The notes under the pieces were generated by a model. It was given only the letters and a program-made list of their open reading frames with translations. It was not told the origin of the DNA and did no database searches. The position numbers and the translations under genes are program-made. Of a DNA stretch of 64,000 nucleotides, positions 9,246 through 19,108 are shown one piece after another. Source of the DNA: Saccharothrix deserti (lineage in GTDB: Bacteria; Actinomycetota; Actinomycetes; Mycobacteriales; Pseudonocardiaceae); contig NZ_VKAB01000008.1 in the NCBI RefSeq assembly GCF_009769385.1, positions 372,001 to 436,000 on the forward strand, given 5' to 3'. How positions within the stretch are numbered: position 1 is the first letter of the stretch; each line of letters starts with the position of its first letter.

Positions 9246-10031
9246 TCAGCTCCCCTTCGCCGGGACGACCTGGAGGTAGATCGTGGTGAGCACGAAGTTC
9301 ACGAAGAACAGCAGCAGGAACGTGATGACCACGGCCTGGTTGACCGCGTCGCCGACGCCCTTCGGGCCGCCCGCCGGGTTCAGGCCGCGGTAGGCGGCCA
9401 CGATGCCCGCGATGAACCCGAAGATCAGCGCCTTGATCTCGGAGATCCACAGGTCCGGCAGCTGGGCCAGGGCGCTGAAGCTCGCCAGGTACGCGCCGGG
9501 CGTGCCGTCCTGCAGGATCACGTTGAAGAAGTAGCCGCCCATCACGCCGACGACGCTCACCATGCCGTTGAGCAGCACGCTGACCAGCATCGCGGCCAGC
9601 ACGCGCGGCACGACCAGGCGCTGGATCGGCGAGACGCCCAGCACCTCCATGGCGTCGATCTCCTCGCGGATCTTGCGGCTGCCCAGGTCGGCGCAGATGG
9701 CCGAACCACCAGCGCCCGCGATGAGCAGGGCGGTCACGATCGGGCTGGCCTGCTGGATGATCGCCAGCACGCTCGCCGCGCCGGTGAACGACTGGGCGCC
9801 GATCTGCCGGGTCAACGAGCCGATCTGGAGCGCGATGACCGCGCCGAACGGGATCGAGACCAGGGCCGTCGGCAGCACCGTCACGCTCACCACGAACCAG
9901 CACTGCTGGATGAACTCGCGGACCTGGAACGGGCGGCGGAACGTGCTGCGGACCACGTCGATGCCGAGCGCGAACATCCGCCCCGTCTCGCGCAGCGCGC
10001 CGACGCCGGGGAACGCCGCCGGTGCGCTCAC
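9246..10031 (-). CDS. yrbEA: YrbE/MlaE-type ABC permease, first copy (YrbEA)
   Basis: A 261-residue MlaE-family permease. I start it at GTG 10031, which overlaps the ATPase stop by 4 bp (GTGA). Key features are several hydrophobic segments, the coupling helix R-E-E-I-D-A-M-E-V-L-G-V, and the C-terminal G-G-P-K-G-V-G-D-A-V-N-Q-A-V motif. It is the partner of YrbEB in the Mce ABC importer. Confidence 0.92.
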   Translation of the reverse strand: MSAPAAFPGVGALRETGRMFALGIDVVRSTFRRPFQVREFIQQCWFVVSVTVLPTALVSIPFGAVIALQIGSLTRQIGAQSFTGAASVLAIIQQASPIVTALLIAGAGGSAICADLGSRKIREEIDAMEVLGVSPIQRLVVPRVLAAMLVSVLLNGMVSVVGVMGGYFFNVILQDGTPGAYLASFSALAQLPDLWISEIKALIFGFIAGIVAAYRGLNPAGGPKGVGDAVNQAVVITFLLLFFVNFVLTTIYLQVVPAKGS

Positions 10032-11098
10032 AGCACGCCCCCTCGCCGCGGCCACGGGCTGGGCGTCATCGGGCTCGTCCGATCCACACCGGCCATGACC
10101 TGGTAGTGGCGCTGCTCGTCCGGCGTGAGGCTGGCGATGATGCTCTGCTGGGCCTCGGGCGGCAGCGTGTGCAGGATGCTCATCACCCGGTCCTTGCGAC
10201 GCCGCACCGCACCGCGCGGCGGGAGTCCGGGCGTCGGTTCCAGCTGCGGCACCACGCCGCGCACGTCCTCGTCCGGTGAGCCGTCCGAGTGGCCCGCGTC
10301 GCGGTGCGCCAGCTCGGCGGCCATCGTCGCCTGGTCCTTCTCCTCGGACATGCCGATCGGGCCGATGCGGCGGCCGTTGAGGAACTGCTCGACCACCGGT
10401 TCGTCGCTGGTGAGCAGGACTTCGCGGGGACCGAACATGACCAGCTCGCGGCGGAACAGCATGCCCAGGTTGTCCGGGACCGTGCGGGCCACGGTGATGT
10501 TGTGCGTGACGATGAGGATCGTGGCGTCGATCTGCGAGTTCAGGTCGATGAGGAGCTGGCTCAGGTAGGCCGTGCGGACCGGGTCGAGGCCGGAGTCCGG
10601 CTCGTCGCAGAGGATGATCTCGGGGTCCAGCACCAGGGCCCGCGCCAGGCCGGCGCGCTTGCGCATACCGCCGGAGATCTCGCCGGGGAGCTTCTTCTCC
10701 GCGCCGACGAGGCCGACCATCTCCATCTTCTCCAGCACGATCCGCCGGACCTCGGCCTCCGTTTTGCGGGTGTGCTCGCGGAGCGGGAAGGCGACGTTGT
10801 CGAAGAGGTTCATCGAGCCGAACAGCGCGCCGTCCTGGAACAGGACGCCGAAGAGCTTCCGGATCTCGTAGAGCTTGTGCTCGGAGCAGCGGACCAGGTC
10901 CGTGCCGTTGATGAGGATCTTCCCGCGCTCTGGTTTCAGCAGGCCCACCAGGGACTTCAGGAAGACCGATTTGCCCGTGCCCGACGGTCCGAGCATCACG
11001 CTGACCTCGCCCGGTGGGAGGGTGAGCGTGACGTCCCGCCAGATGGTCTGCTTGCCGAAGGACTTGGTCAGGCCCTCGACGACCACCTCGACGCCCAT
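10028..11098 (-). CDS. mkl: Mce transporter ATP-binding protein (Mkl/MlaF-like)
   Basis: A 356-residue ABC ATPase. Walker A G-P-S-G-T-G-K-S is at residues 37-44, the signature I-S-G-G-M-R-K-R at 141-148, Walker B I-I-L-C-D-E-P at 161-167, and the H-loop histidine in V-T-H-N. The C-terminal extension of about 110 residues beyond the nucleotide-binding domain is typical of actinobacterial Mkl proteins that energise Mce importers. Here the ATPase opens the mce operon instead of being encoded elsewhere as in mycobacteria. A region with a strong inverted repeat precedes it. Confidence 0.93.
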   Translation of the reverse strand: MGVEVVVEGLTKSFGKQTIWRDVTLTLPPGEVSVMLGPSGTGKSVFLKSLVGLLKPERGKILINGTDLVRCSEHKLYEIRKLFGVLFQDGALFGSMNLFDNVAFPLREHTRKTEAEVRRIVLEKMEMVGLVGAEKKLPGEISGGMRKRAGLARALVLDPEIILCDEPDSGLDPVRTAYLSQLLIDLNSQIDATILIVTHNITVARTVPDNLGMLFRRELVMFGPREVLLTSDEPVVEQFLNGRRIGPIGMSEEKDQATMAAELAHRDAGHSDGSPDEDVRGVVPQLEPTPGLPPRGAVRRRKDRVMSILHTLPPEAQQSIIASLTPDEQRHYQVMAGVDRTSPMTPSPWPRRGGVL

Positions 11099-11370
11099 CG
11101 CACCTCCTGGTCAGCGGCACCAACGCCGGACGCCGGCCGGGCCGGCGTCATACCGGTGCAACGAGGCCGCCGCGTCGTAGTTACTCACCAGTTGGGCTAA
11201 CGCGGTCTCGGATGGGTAACGGCGTGACCTCGCTCAACCCGTCAGCCCCGCACCGGCGAGGCGTGGCCCCCGATGGTGGGCCACATTCGGGGACGTGGTC
11301 AAGATCACCCGATTGAGCTAATCGGGTGTCAGCCGGCAACTCTTCGTGCCCACCGACCCCTTGAACAGCA
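11099..11370 (-). promoter_or_regulatory. Upstream region of the mce operon
   Basis: This is noncoding DNA between the ATPase start and the rplL terminator. A GGAGGTGCG-like ribosome-binding sequence lies just before ATG 11098. The region must hold the mce promoter, but no convincing -35/-10 pair was recognised. Its one strong feature is the 23-bp inverted repeat at 11306-11328, listed separately. I see no gene here. Confidence 0.5.
11306..11328. promoter_or_regulatory. Candidate operator, perfect 9-bp inverted repeat
   Basis: CACCCGATT and AATCGGGTG face each other across GAGCT. The dyad is perfect over 9 bp with a 5-bp centre and lies about 210 bp upstream of the mce operon start. The geometry suits a dimeric repressor such as a TetR, GntR or FadR type, several of which control mce operons. 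No U-run follows, so it is unlikely to be a terminator. No regulator gene lies beside it. Confidence 0.45.
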
Positions 11371-11405
11371 CGAGGGCGGGCACCCGGTGTGGGTGCCCGC
11401 CCTCG
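11371..11405 (-). terminator. Terminator after rplJL
   Basis: A perfect 15-bp stem (CGAGGGCGGGCACCC paired with its complement) with a 5-base loop, 20 bases past the rplL stop. It has no U-tract, as is common for actinobacterial hairpin terminators. Confidence 0.75.
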
Positions 11406-11425
11406 TAGCGGCGTCGAGCGTCAGA

Positions 11426-11812
11426 TCACTTGAGCGAGATCTTGGCGCCGGCGGCCTCGAGCTTCTCCTTGGCGGCGTCGGCGACGTCCTTCGCCACGTT
11501 CTCCAGGATGGCCTTCGGAGCGGACTCGACCAGCTCCTTGGCCTCCTTCAGGCCCAGGCCCGAGACGACCTCGCGGACGACCTTGATGACCTGGATCTTC
11601 TTGTCGCCGGCGCCCTCGAGGACGACGGTGAACTCGTCCTTCTCCTCCTCGGCGGGAGCGGCAGCGGCGGCCGGGCCGGCAGCGGCAACGGCGACCGGCG
11701 CGGCGGCGGTGACCTCGAAGGTCTCCTCGAACTGCTTCACGAAGGCCGACAGCTCCAGGAGGGTCATCTCCTTGAACGCGTCGAGCAGCTCGTCGGTGCT
11801 GAGCTTCGCCAT
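11426..11812 (-). CDS. rplL: 50S ribosomal protein L7/L12
   Basis: A 128-residue stalk protein. The N-terminal dimerisation helices begin [13 protein letters not shown]. An Ala/Pro/Gly hinge spans about residues 38-56, and the C-terminal factor-binding domain starts E-K-D-E-F-T-V-V-L and ends A-G-A-K-I-S-L-K. It recruits translation GTPases to the ribosome as part of the L10(L12)n stalk. It lies 63 bases downstream of rplJ and is followed by a strong hairpin. Confidence 0.97.
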   Translation of the reverse strand: MAKLSTDELLDAFKEMTLLELSAFVKQFEETFEVTAAAPVAVAAAGPAAAAAPAEEEKDEFTVVLEGAGDKKIQVIKVVREVVSGLGLKEAKELVESAPKAILENVAKDVADAAKEKLEAAGAKISLK

Positions 11813-11875
11813 GATGGCGGTCCTTTCTCTTTCAACGCCCGAACTGCGGCCGGGACGCGGAGTGTCTGGGTGTGA

Positions 11876-12433
11876 TCAGCTTTCGGCCGGAGCGTCGGCC
11901 TCGGCGGCGGCAGGCGCCTCCGCGGCCTTCTTCTCCTGGAGGGCAGCAGCCAGGCGAGCGACCTGGGAAGCCGGGGCGTTGAACAGACCCGCGGCCTTGG
12001 CCAGGTTGCCCTTCATCGCGCCCGCCAGCTTGGCGAGCAGCACCTCGCGGGTCTCGAGGTCCGCGATCGCGGAAACCTCGTCGACCGAGAGGGGACGGCC
12101 ATCCATGTAGCCGCCCTTGATGACCAGGGCCTTGTTGTCCTTCGCGAAGTCGCGCAGGGCCTTCGCCGCGTCGACCGGCTCGCCTTCGACGAAGGCGATG
12201 GCGGTCGGACCGACGAGCAGGGCCTCGAGGCCCTGGACGCCCGCGTCCTCAGCGGCACGCTTGACCAGCGTGTTCTTCGCAACGGTGTACGTGGTGCCCG
12301 CGCCGAGAGCGCGACGCAGCGTGGTGAGCTGCGCCATGGAGAGGCCGCGGTACTCGGTCACGACAGCGGCCGAGCTTCCACGGAACTTGTCCGTGAGCTC
12401 GGCGACGGCCGAAACCTTGCTGGGCTTCGCCAT
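11876..12433 (-). CDS. rplJ: 50S ribosomal protein L10
   Basis: A 185-residue L10. The N-terminal rRNA-binding domain includes V-V-T-E-Y-R-G-L-S and the [13 protein letters not shown] motif. The C-terminal helix that binds L7/L12 dimers is followed by an Ala/Glu-rich tail. It anchors the stalk and, in many bacteria, represses its own operon by binding the leader RNA. The leader here carries an attenuator-like hairpin. Confidence 0.97.
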   Translation of the reverse strand: MAKPSKVSAVAELTDKFRGSSAAVVTEYRGLSMAQLTTLRRALGAGTTYTVAKNTLVKRAAEDAGVQGLEALLVGPTAIAFVEGEPVDAAKALRDFAKDNKALVIKGGYMDGRPLSVDEVSAIADLETREVLLAKLAGAMKGNLAKAAGLFNAPASQVARLAAALQEKKAAEAPAAAEADAPAES

Positions 12434-12660
12434 GATCGCCTCCTCTCTGGGCTAGGTGACGCACCGGTCGAGCCGAGAGGGCCGCGCAAAACAAAAACGC
12501 CCCAGCGCAGCAGCACGGGGGCGTGACGGGCGCGTGAGCGCCTGTGACTTCCTCGTTCTCCTGCGCGGGCCGCCCGCTTCGCGGGACCTTCGTTCCATGT
12601 CAACCAAGACAGAGACGACCAGCGGTCTTTGGTGAACCGTTGTCAAGAGTACGGGACGTG
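12434..12660 (-). promoter_or_regulatory. rplJ leader region
   Basis: This region, of about 230 bases, lies between rplJ and the divergent membrane-protein gene. On the minus strand it has a TTGACA hexamer (12642-12647, a good -35; the -10 is unclear), a long GC-rich leader able to form stems, and the hairpin plus U-run described separately. It corresponds in position to the L10 leader that L10-L12 binds for autoregulation. The assignment is by position and structure, without a covariance-model search. Confidence 0.55.
12488..12524 (-). terminator. Attenuator-like intrinsic terminator in the rplJ leader
   Basis: On the minus strand ACGCCCC and GGGGCGT form a 7-bp stem around a 14-base loop, followed at once by TTTTTGTTTT. 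A U-tract of this quality is rare in this GC-rich genome. It lies about 55 bases upstream of ATG 12433, between the likely promoter and rplJ, as expected for transcription attenuation of rplJL. Confidence 0.6.
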
Positions 12661-12693
12661 TCCTCGCGGCTCCAAATCGGCATGATGTGACCC

Positions 12694-13482
12694 GTGACCG
12701 AAGAGCCCCCGAGGAACCCGCCGCCGCCGGACATCGACCCGGAACAGCTCCGGCAGTTCCAGGAGTTCCAACGGTTCCAGGAGTTCCAGCGCTTCCAGCA
12801 GACCCAGGGCACCGGCCTCCCCCCGGCCCTGCCCCCCGGCACCCAACAGGGCCAACCACCGGCTCTCCCACCCGGCGTCCCACCGGCCGTGCCACCACCG
12901 ATCGCGCCACCGCCCGCCGCGCCACCACCGGCCGCACCACCGCGCAAGCCGCTGTGGAAGATCCTGCTGGGCAGCAAGCTCTTCCGGCGCCTGGTGTACC
13001 TGGTGGTCGTGCTGCTCGTGCTGTCGTACTTCTACGAGCAGTACTTCGGCGGGGACGACCCCGGCGACGTGGCGGTCGACAGCGGCGGCGTCGAGAACAA
13101 CGTCACCGCGCCGCAGACCCCGTACGGCAACAACGGCACGATCGCCCTGTTCTACAAGCACGTCGGCACCGGCGACGGTGGCCAGGCCTGTTCGTACTTC
13201 AAGGACGACGGGCCGGAGAAGGCGTTCGCGGAGGCCTTCGGCGAGTCCGACTGCAAGGCCGCGGTGGCGAAGCTGAAGAGCCAGGTCACCGATGTGACCA
13301 CCTACCGCCAGCTCGGCTTCCCGAGCACCATGCGCACCGCGCCCGCGTCGGGGTCGGTCGAGGTGAGCTCCTGCGAGCTCACCGTCCGCAACGGTCCCAA
13401 GCTGGGCAAGTTCACCCTCACCAAGCAGCCCAGTTCGAGCTGGGCGATCACCGGCTACCAGGCCGAACCGGCCTGCCCGTGA
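12694..13482 (+). CDS. Proline-rich single-pass membrane protein
   Basis: A 262-residue protein of unknown function. It begins with a Gln/Phe-rich repeat of Q-E-F-Q-R-F units (about residues 20-35) and then a Pro/Ala-rich cytoplasmic stretch (about 40-84). One membrane helix follows (about 99-115), then an extracytoplasmic domain of about 140 residues with four cysteines (C-S-Y-F, D-C-K, S-C-E, A-C-P) that could form two disulfides. The outer domain resembles small DUF4878/Ltp-type lumazine-like folds only loosely, so no function is assigned. It starts at GTG 12694 with no good ribosome site and faces away from rplJ. Confidence 0.75.
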   Translation: MTEEPPRNPPPPDIDPEQLRQFQEFQRFQEFQRFQQTQGTGLPPALPPGTQQGQPPALPPGVPPAVPPPIAPPPAAPPPAAPPRKPLWKILLGSKLFRRLVYLVVVLLVLSYFYEQYFGGDDPGDVAVDSGGVENNVTAPQTPYGNNGTIALFYKHVGTGDGGQACSYFKDDGPEKAFAEAFGESDCKAAVAKLKSQVTDVTTYRQLGFPSTMRTAPASGSVEVSSCELTVRNGPKLGKFTLTKQPSSSWAITGYQAEPACP

Positions 13483-13501
13483 CCCCGCGGACCCGGTAAC
13501 G

Positions 13502-13540
13502 CCGAAGCGCCCCTCGGCGGGAGGCCGAGGGGCGCTTCGG
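13502..13540. terminator. Bidirectional terminator between convergent genes
   Basis: A perfect 17-bp stem CCGAAGCGCCCCTCGGC with a 5-base loop, placed between the plus-strand membrane protein and the end of rplA. It can serve both transcripts. Confidence 0.8.
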
Positions 13541-13560
13541 AGTGCTTGAGACGAACGAGG

Positions 13561-14277
13561 TCAGACGGTGACCTCGTCGACGAGCAGGTTCCGGGTCCGG
13601 TTCGGGTCGACCGGGATGCCGGGGCCCATCGTGGTCGAGACGGTGATCTTCTTCAGATACCGGCCCTTAGCCGCGGACGGCTTGGCGCGCAGGATCTCGT
13701 CCAGCGCGGCGGCGTAGTTCTCGACCAGCTTCTCCGGGTCGAACGACACCTTGCCGATCACGAGGTGCAGGTTGGCCTGCTTGTCGACACGGAAGTTGAT
13801 CTTACCGCCCTTGATGTCGACGATGGCCTTCGTGACGTCGGGCGTCACGGTGCCGGTCTTCGGGTTCGGCATCAGGCCACGCGGGCCGAGGATGCGGGCG
13901 ATGCGACCGACCTTCGCCATCTGGTCGGGCGTGGCGATCGCGGCGTCGAAATCGAGCCAGCCACCCTGGATGCGCTCGATCAGGTCCTCGGAGCCGACCG
14001 CGTCGGCACCGGCGGCCTCGGCCTCGGCGGCCTTGTCACCGGTGGCGAAGACGATCACGCGGGCGGTCTTGCCCGTACCGTGCGGCAGGTTCACGGTGCC
14101 GCGGACCATCTGGTCGGCCTTGCGGGGGTCGACGCCGAGCCGGATGGCGACCTCGACGGTCGCGTCCAGCTTCACCTTAGACGTTTCCTTGGCGAGCTTG
14201 GCTGCCTCCAGCGGCGAGTAGAGCCGCTCCCGGTCAACCAGCTCAGCAGCGTTCTTGTACGCCTTGCTGCGCTTCAT
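13561..14277 (-). CDS. rplA: 50S ribosomal protein L1
   Basis: A 238-residue L1, beginning [10 protein letters not shown]. An in-frame start 19 codons upstream adds non-family sequence, and AAGGACAG precedes ATG 14277, so this start is preferred. Family landmarks are P-H-G-T-G-K near residue 90, [14 protein letters not shown] (about 130-145) and the C-terminal T-M-G-P-G-I. It forms the mobile L1 stalk that handles E-site tRNA and is a translational repressor of rplKA in many bacteria. It lies downstream of rplK. Confidence 0.97.
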   Translation of the reverse strand: MKRSKAYKNAAELVDRERLYSPLEAAKLAKETSKVKLDATVEVAIRLGVDPRKADQMVRGTVNLPHGTGKTARVIVFATGDKAAEAEAAGADAVGSEDLIERIQGGWLDFDAAIATPDQMAKVGRIARILGPRGLMPNPKTGTVTPDVTKAIVDIKGGKINFRVDKQANLHLVIGKVSFDPEKLVENYAAALDEILRAKPSAAKGRYLKKITVSTTMGPGIPVDPNRTRNLLVDEVTV

Positions 14278-14368
14278 GCTTCTGTCCTTAAAGTGGATCA
14301 GTTGTGGTGACGAGCCAGCGCGTGGCTCTCCCACTGCCTAAAAGGGGACTCAGTCGAAAGGGAAAAGG

Positions 14369-14803
14369 TCAGCCTTCGACGGTGATGCCCATGGAACGGG
14401 CGGTGCCGGCGATGATCTTCGCCGCCTGGTCCACGTCGTTGGCGTTGAGGTCGACCATCTTGTTCGCGGCGATCTCGCGCACCTGCTCCATGGTCACCTT
14501 GGCGACCTTGAGGCGGTGCGGCTCGCCCGAGCCCTTCTCCACACCGGCGGCCTTGAGCAGCAGCTTCGCGGCCGGCGGGGTCTTGAGCTTGAAGTCGAAC
14601 GAGCGGTCTTCGTACACGGAGATCTCGACCGGCACGACAGTGCCGCGCTGCGACTCGGTCGCGGCGTTGTACTGCTTGCAGAACTCCATGATGTTGACGC
14701 CGTGCTGACCCAGCGCGGGGCCGACGGGCGGCGCGGGGTTCGCGGCCCCGGCCTTGATCTGCAGCTTGATGACCGCTGCGAGCTTCTTCTTCTTGGGTGG
14801 CAT
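14369..14803 (-). CDS. rplK: 50S ribosomal protein L11
   Basis: A 144-residue L11, starting M-P-P-K-K-K-K and containing the proline-rich helix [15 protein letters not shown], the target region of thiopeptides in complex with 23S rRNA. The C-terminal rRNA-binding domain ends [12 protein letters not shown]. It lies between nusG and rplA in the conserved secE-nusG-rplK-rplA order. Confidence 0.97.
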
Positions 14804-14909
14804 GTCAATGCTTCCTGTTATTGCGGTGTCCGCGCGCGGCCCTGCCAGCCGCAGCGTGGCTGCCGGCGCCCGTCCGTCCAGAGGGGCACCGGAGATTTTG
14901 TTGTCCTGG

Positions 14910-15791
<882 letters not shown>

Positions 15792-15837
15792 TCATGCATC
15801 ACATGTCCGCCGCCACCGGGGGCGGCAGGTGATCGGC

Positions 15838-16242
15838 TCAGCCGAACACCCTGAACATGCCCCAGGCGAAGGCCGAATCCAGGCCGAACACCAACGCCAC
15901 CATGAAGGCCACGAAGACCAACACGACTCCGGTGTAGGTGACCATCTGCTTGCGGGTCGGCCAGATGACCTTCCGCAGCTCGCTGACCACCTCGCGGACG
16001 TACCGGACGATCCGGGCGAAGAAACCGACCCGCTTCTCCGAATCCGTCCGCGAGCGCGTGGGGCGCCCCTTCTTGGTCTCCTCGGCGTCGGAGTCGGCCT
16101 CGGCCGACTTCTTCACCTCCGCGGAGTCCTTGCGGCCCGCCGGGCGCGCGGAGCCACGACGCTCGCGCCGCGCTGCGGCGGTAACCGGCCGGGACGCGCT
16201 CTCGCGCTCGTCCGGCTGGTCCTGCTCGCGGCCCTCGCTCAT
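15838..16242 (-). CDS. secE: Preprotein translocase subunit SecE
   Basis: A 134-residue SecE with a long charged N-terminal extension usual in actinobacteria (about residues 1-70). The conserved amphipathic segment V-V-S-E-L-R-K-V-I-W-P-T-R-K comes next (about 85-98), then one membrane helix (about 104-125). SecE clamps SecY in the Sec translocon. It precedes nusG and follows tRNA-Trp, the typical actinobacterial arrangement. Confidence 0.95.
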   Translation of the reverse strand: MSEGREQDQPDERESASRPVTAAARRERRGSARPAGRKDSAEVKKSAEADSDAEETKKGRPTRSRTDSEKRVGFFARIVRYVREVVSELRKVIWPTRKQMVTYTGVVLVFVAFMVALVFGLDSAFAWGMFRVFG

Positions 16243-16273
16243 GCCGTCCTCCGCTCACCATCGCGCTTCGACG

Positions 16274-16346
<73 letters not shown>

Positions 16347-16536
16347 TTGGAGCCCCGGTGTTCCGGGAACCCCCTGGCTGGAGACGTCCCACACCCTCCT
16401 CACGTGGCCCGTGAGGCAGCGACTGGACGTTCCAAGACCGGAAGCATACGGCACCATGGGGCCCTCCTTCCAACTGCCCCGGTCAGAGGGGGTGCCGGCG
16501 GCTGACCCGGTTGTGCGATCTGCCACGATTGGGGCC

Positions 16537-17778
16537 ATGGGCACGCCTGAGACGACCACCGGAACCAGTACCTCCGAGCACCCGCGCATCTCCAAGCGGA
16601 TCGGCGGCATCGCCGAGTCCGCCACCCTCGCGGTCGACGCGAAGGCGAAGGCGCTCAAGGCGGCGGGACGACCGGTGATCGGCTTCGGTGCGGGCGAGCC
16701 CGACTTCCCGACCCCCGGGGCCATCGTGTCCGCAGCTCAGGCCGCGTGCGCGGACCCGAAGAACCACCGCTACACGCCCGCCGCCGGCCTGCCGGAGCTG
16801 CGGGAAGCCGTAGCCGCGAAGACCAAGCGCGACTCGGGCTACGAGGTGACCGCCGCGCAGGTGCTGATCACCAACGGCGGCAAGCAGGCCGTCTACCAGG
16901 CGTTCGCGACGATCGTGGACCCGGGCGACGAGGTCCTGCTCCCCGCGCCGTACTGGACCACCTACCCCGAGGCCATCACGCTCGCGGGCGGCGTGCCGGT
17001 GCAGGTCACGGCGGACGAGTCGACCGACTACCTGGTGACGGTGGAGCAGCTCGAGGCGGCGCGCACGCCGAAGACCAAGGTGCTGCTGCTGTGCTCGCCG
17101 TCGAACCCGACCGGCTCGGTCTACACCCGCGAGCAGATCACCGCGATCGGCGAGTGGGCGCTCGAGCACGGCCTGTGGGTGATCACCGACGAGATCTACG
17201 AGCACCTGGTGTACGACGGCGCCGAGTCGGTGTCGCTGCCGGTGGCCGTGCCCGCGATGGCGGACCGGACGATCGTGCTCAACGGCGTGGCGAAGACGTA
17301 CGCGATGACGGGTTGGCGGGTCGGCTGGCTGATCGGCCCGACGGACGTGGTGAAGGCCGCCGCGAACCTCCAGTCGCACCTGACCTCGAACGTGGCGAAC
17401 GTGTCGCAGCGGGCCGCGCTGGAGGCCGTGTCCGGGCCGTTGGACGCGGCGCACGAGATGCGCGAGGCGTTCGACCGGCGGCGGCGCACGATCGTCGACC
17501 TGCTGTCCGCGATCCCCGGCGTGGAGTGCCCGACCCCGAAGGGCGCGTTCTACGTGTACCCGTCGGTGAAGGCGCTGATCGGCAAGGAACTGCGCGGTGT
17601 GACGATCGCCGACACGGTGCAGCTGGCGGCGCTGATCCTGGAGCACGCCGAGGTGGCCGTGGTGCCCGGTGAGGCGTTCGGCACGCCCGGCTACCTGCGG
17701 CTCTCGTACGCGTTGGGCGACGACGACCTGAAGACCGGCGTGACCCGGATGGCCGAGCTGCTGGCCGAGGTGAAGTAG
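16537..17778 (+). CDS. aspC: Pyridoxal-phosphate aspartate aminotransferase (class I, Ib type)
   Basis: A 413-residue fold-type I aminotransferase. Visible motifs are [10 protein letters not shown] near residue 50, N-G-G-K-Q-A (cofactor cradle), P-Y-W-T-T-Y-P (ring stacking), S-P-S-N-P-T-G, and I-T-D-E-I-Y with the aspartate that bonds the pyridine nitrogen. The Schiff-base lysine is K253 in [15 protein letters not shown]-terminal L-R-L-S-Y-A carries the carboxylate-binding arginine. It converts aspartate and 2-oxoglutarate to oxaloacetate and glutamate. ATG 16537 gives the family-length N-terminus; the longer upstream reading adds 42 unrelated residues. Confidence 0.92.
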   Translation: MGTPETTTGTSTSEHPRISKRIGGIAESATLAVDAKAKALKAAGRPVIGFGAGEPDFPTPGAIVSAAQAACADPKNHRYTPAAGLPELREAVAAKTKRDSGYEVTAAQVLITNGGKQAVYQAFATIVDPGDEVLLPAPYWTTYPEAITLAGGVPVQVTADESTDYLVTVEQLEAARTPKTKVLLLCSPSNPTGSVYTREQITAIGEWALEHGLWVITDEIYEHLVYDGAESVSLPVAVPAMADRTIVLNGVAKTYAMTGWRVGWLIGPTDVVKAAANLQSHLTSNVANVSQRAALEAVSGPLDAAHEMREAFDRRRRTIVDLLSAIPGVECPTPKGAFYVYPSVKALIGKELRGVTIADTVQLAALILEHAEVAVVPGEAFGTPGYLRLSYALGDDDLKTGVTRMAELLAEVK

Positions 17779-17798
17779 CAAACACCCACTGCAGGTGG

Positions 17799-17828
17799 CG
17801 AAAGGCATCCCGATCGGGATGCCTTTCG
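17799..17828 (+). terminator. Terminator after aspC
   Basis: A perfect 30-bp palindrome (CGAAAGGCATCCCGA and its complement), 20 bases past the aminotransferase stop and ending in TTTCGTTG. Confidence 0.8.
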
Positions 17829-17933
17829 TTGCATCTGGACACAGTTCGATTACGTCCGGTAACTACGACGCGGATCGAAACGATCTTCACGAGGTCCGGC
17901 TCACGCCACGAGCCGCCCGCACGAGGAGATCCC

Positions 17934-18569
17934 ATGTCCTACCCCCAGCCGCCGATGACGCGGCAGTACCCGCCGCCCGTGCCGACGCCGCCCCGGAACG
18001 GCCTCGGCACCGCCGGGTTCGTGCTCGGCCTCGTGGGTCTGCTCTTCAGCTTCATCCCGCTCGTCGGCGTCATCGCGTGGCCGCTGGTCGTCCTCGGCCT
18101 GGTCCTCGGCGGGCTGGGGCTGGCCAAGGCCGCCCGCGGCCAGGCGAACGACAAGGGGCTCGCCGTCGCGGGCATCGCGCTGTCCGCCGTCGGTCTCGTC
18201 ATCTGCATCCTGTGGGCGGCGGTGTTCGGCAAGGCCGCATCCGAGGCCTCCGACGCGCTCGACAACCTGGAGGCCGGGGCCGGCAGGGAGTCCGTGCTGG
18301 TGTACGAGGTCACCAGCGACGCCCCGGTCGCGACCGTCTCCTACACCACGTTCAGCGACAGCGGCTCCGCCACCAGCGACGAGGAGCTGACCTCGTTCCC
18401 GTGGACCAAGGAGTTCAAGGTCGAGGGCTTCCTCAGCGGCGGGACGCTGACCGTGATGACCGGCGCCGAGGGTGGGACCGTGACGTGCAAGATCACCGTG
18501 GACGGCGTCGAGAAGAAGACCGCCACCGGCACCGGTGAGTACGCCACCGTGAACTGCTCGGACTTCTAA
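17934..18569 (+). CDS. DUF4190 plus MmpS-like membrane protein
   Basis: A 211-residue protein. A proline-rich N-terminus leads into a two-helix DUF4190-type membrane domain (about residues 23-105, with N-G-L-G-T-A-G-F-V-L-G-L and a second helix after G-L-A-V-A-G-I-A-L). A C-terminal extracytoplasmic beta domain (about 120-211) resembles MmpS accessory proteins, with V-Y-E-V-T-S-D and C-K-I-T-V-D-G. AGGAG lies 6 bases before ATG 17934. MmpS proteins usually assist MmpL exporters, but none is nearby. It is followed by a shorter paralogue, suggesting local duplication. Confidence 0.75.
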   Translation: MSYPQPPMTRQYPPPVPTPPRNGLGTAGFVLGLVGLLFSFIPLVGVIAWPLVVLGLVLGGLGLAKAARGQANDKGLAVAGIALSAVGLVICILWAAVFGKAASEASDALDNLEAGAGRESVLVYEVTSDAPVATVSYTTFSDSGSATSDEELTSFPWTKEFKVEGFLSGGTLTVMTGAEGGTVTCKITVDGVEKKTATGTGEYATVNCSDF

Positions 18570-18666
18570 CCCTCCGTAACCCCTTTGGGTGATCCGAGTA
18601 ACCGTCGGTAGAACTACACCGATGGACCATTCAGTCGTACGGATCTTCACCCGAGGAGCGCAGCGC

Positions 18667-19055
18667 ATGACGGAGTCCGACCTGCCCGAGCGTCCGGGCC
18701 GCAGGTGGCTCGTGATCGTGGCCTCGGTGGCGCTCGTGGTGGGCGCGCTCGCGCTCGTCCTGTGGACCACGGCCCCGGAGCCACCGGTCCGGGTCGTCTA
18801 CCAGGTCACCGGCACGGCGGCGCGAGCCACCGTGACCTACTCGACCTTCCACGGCGAAGAGCTGCGCCAGGAGCAGCTGACGTCACTCCCGTGGCGAGTG
18901 GAGTTCGTCGCTCCGGGGAACCCGATCACGGTGTGCTCACCGTGACCATCGGGCCGGAGGGCGGTGACGTGGCGTGCGAGGTGAGCGTGGCCGAAGCGGT
19001 ACGCCGCTCGGCCACGGCCACCGGCGCGCACACCAGCGCCCTGTGCGGGTTCTGA
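18667..19055 (+). pseudogene. MmpS-like protein, frameshifted
   Basis: The first frame starts at ATG 18667. It encodes a membrane helix (about residues 14-35) and the start of an MmpS-like domain (V-V-Y-Q-V-T-G-T-A-A), then stops at 18945. The rest of the domain (L-T-V-T-I-G-P-E-G-G-D-V-A-C-E-V) continues in another frame to 19055. The join falls near 18930-18940. The two pieces together align end to end with the last 90 residues of the preceding gene. This is either a real single-base indel or a sequencing error. It shares the phrase GATCTTCAC upstream with its paralogue. Confidence 0.7.
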
Positions 19056-19108
19056 GGGCGGGTTCTGAGGGCGCTGAGGACGGTTCCGGGGGCGGGTGCT
19101 CCAGGCCC

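Noticed and set aside
11099..11305. Definite mce promoter
   Set aside because: Several AT-richer hexamers exist but none pairs convincingly at 16-18 bp spacing, so no specific -35/-10 is called.
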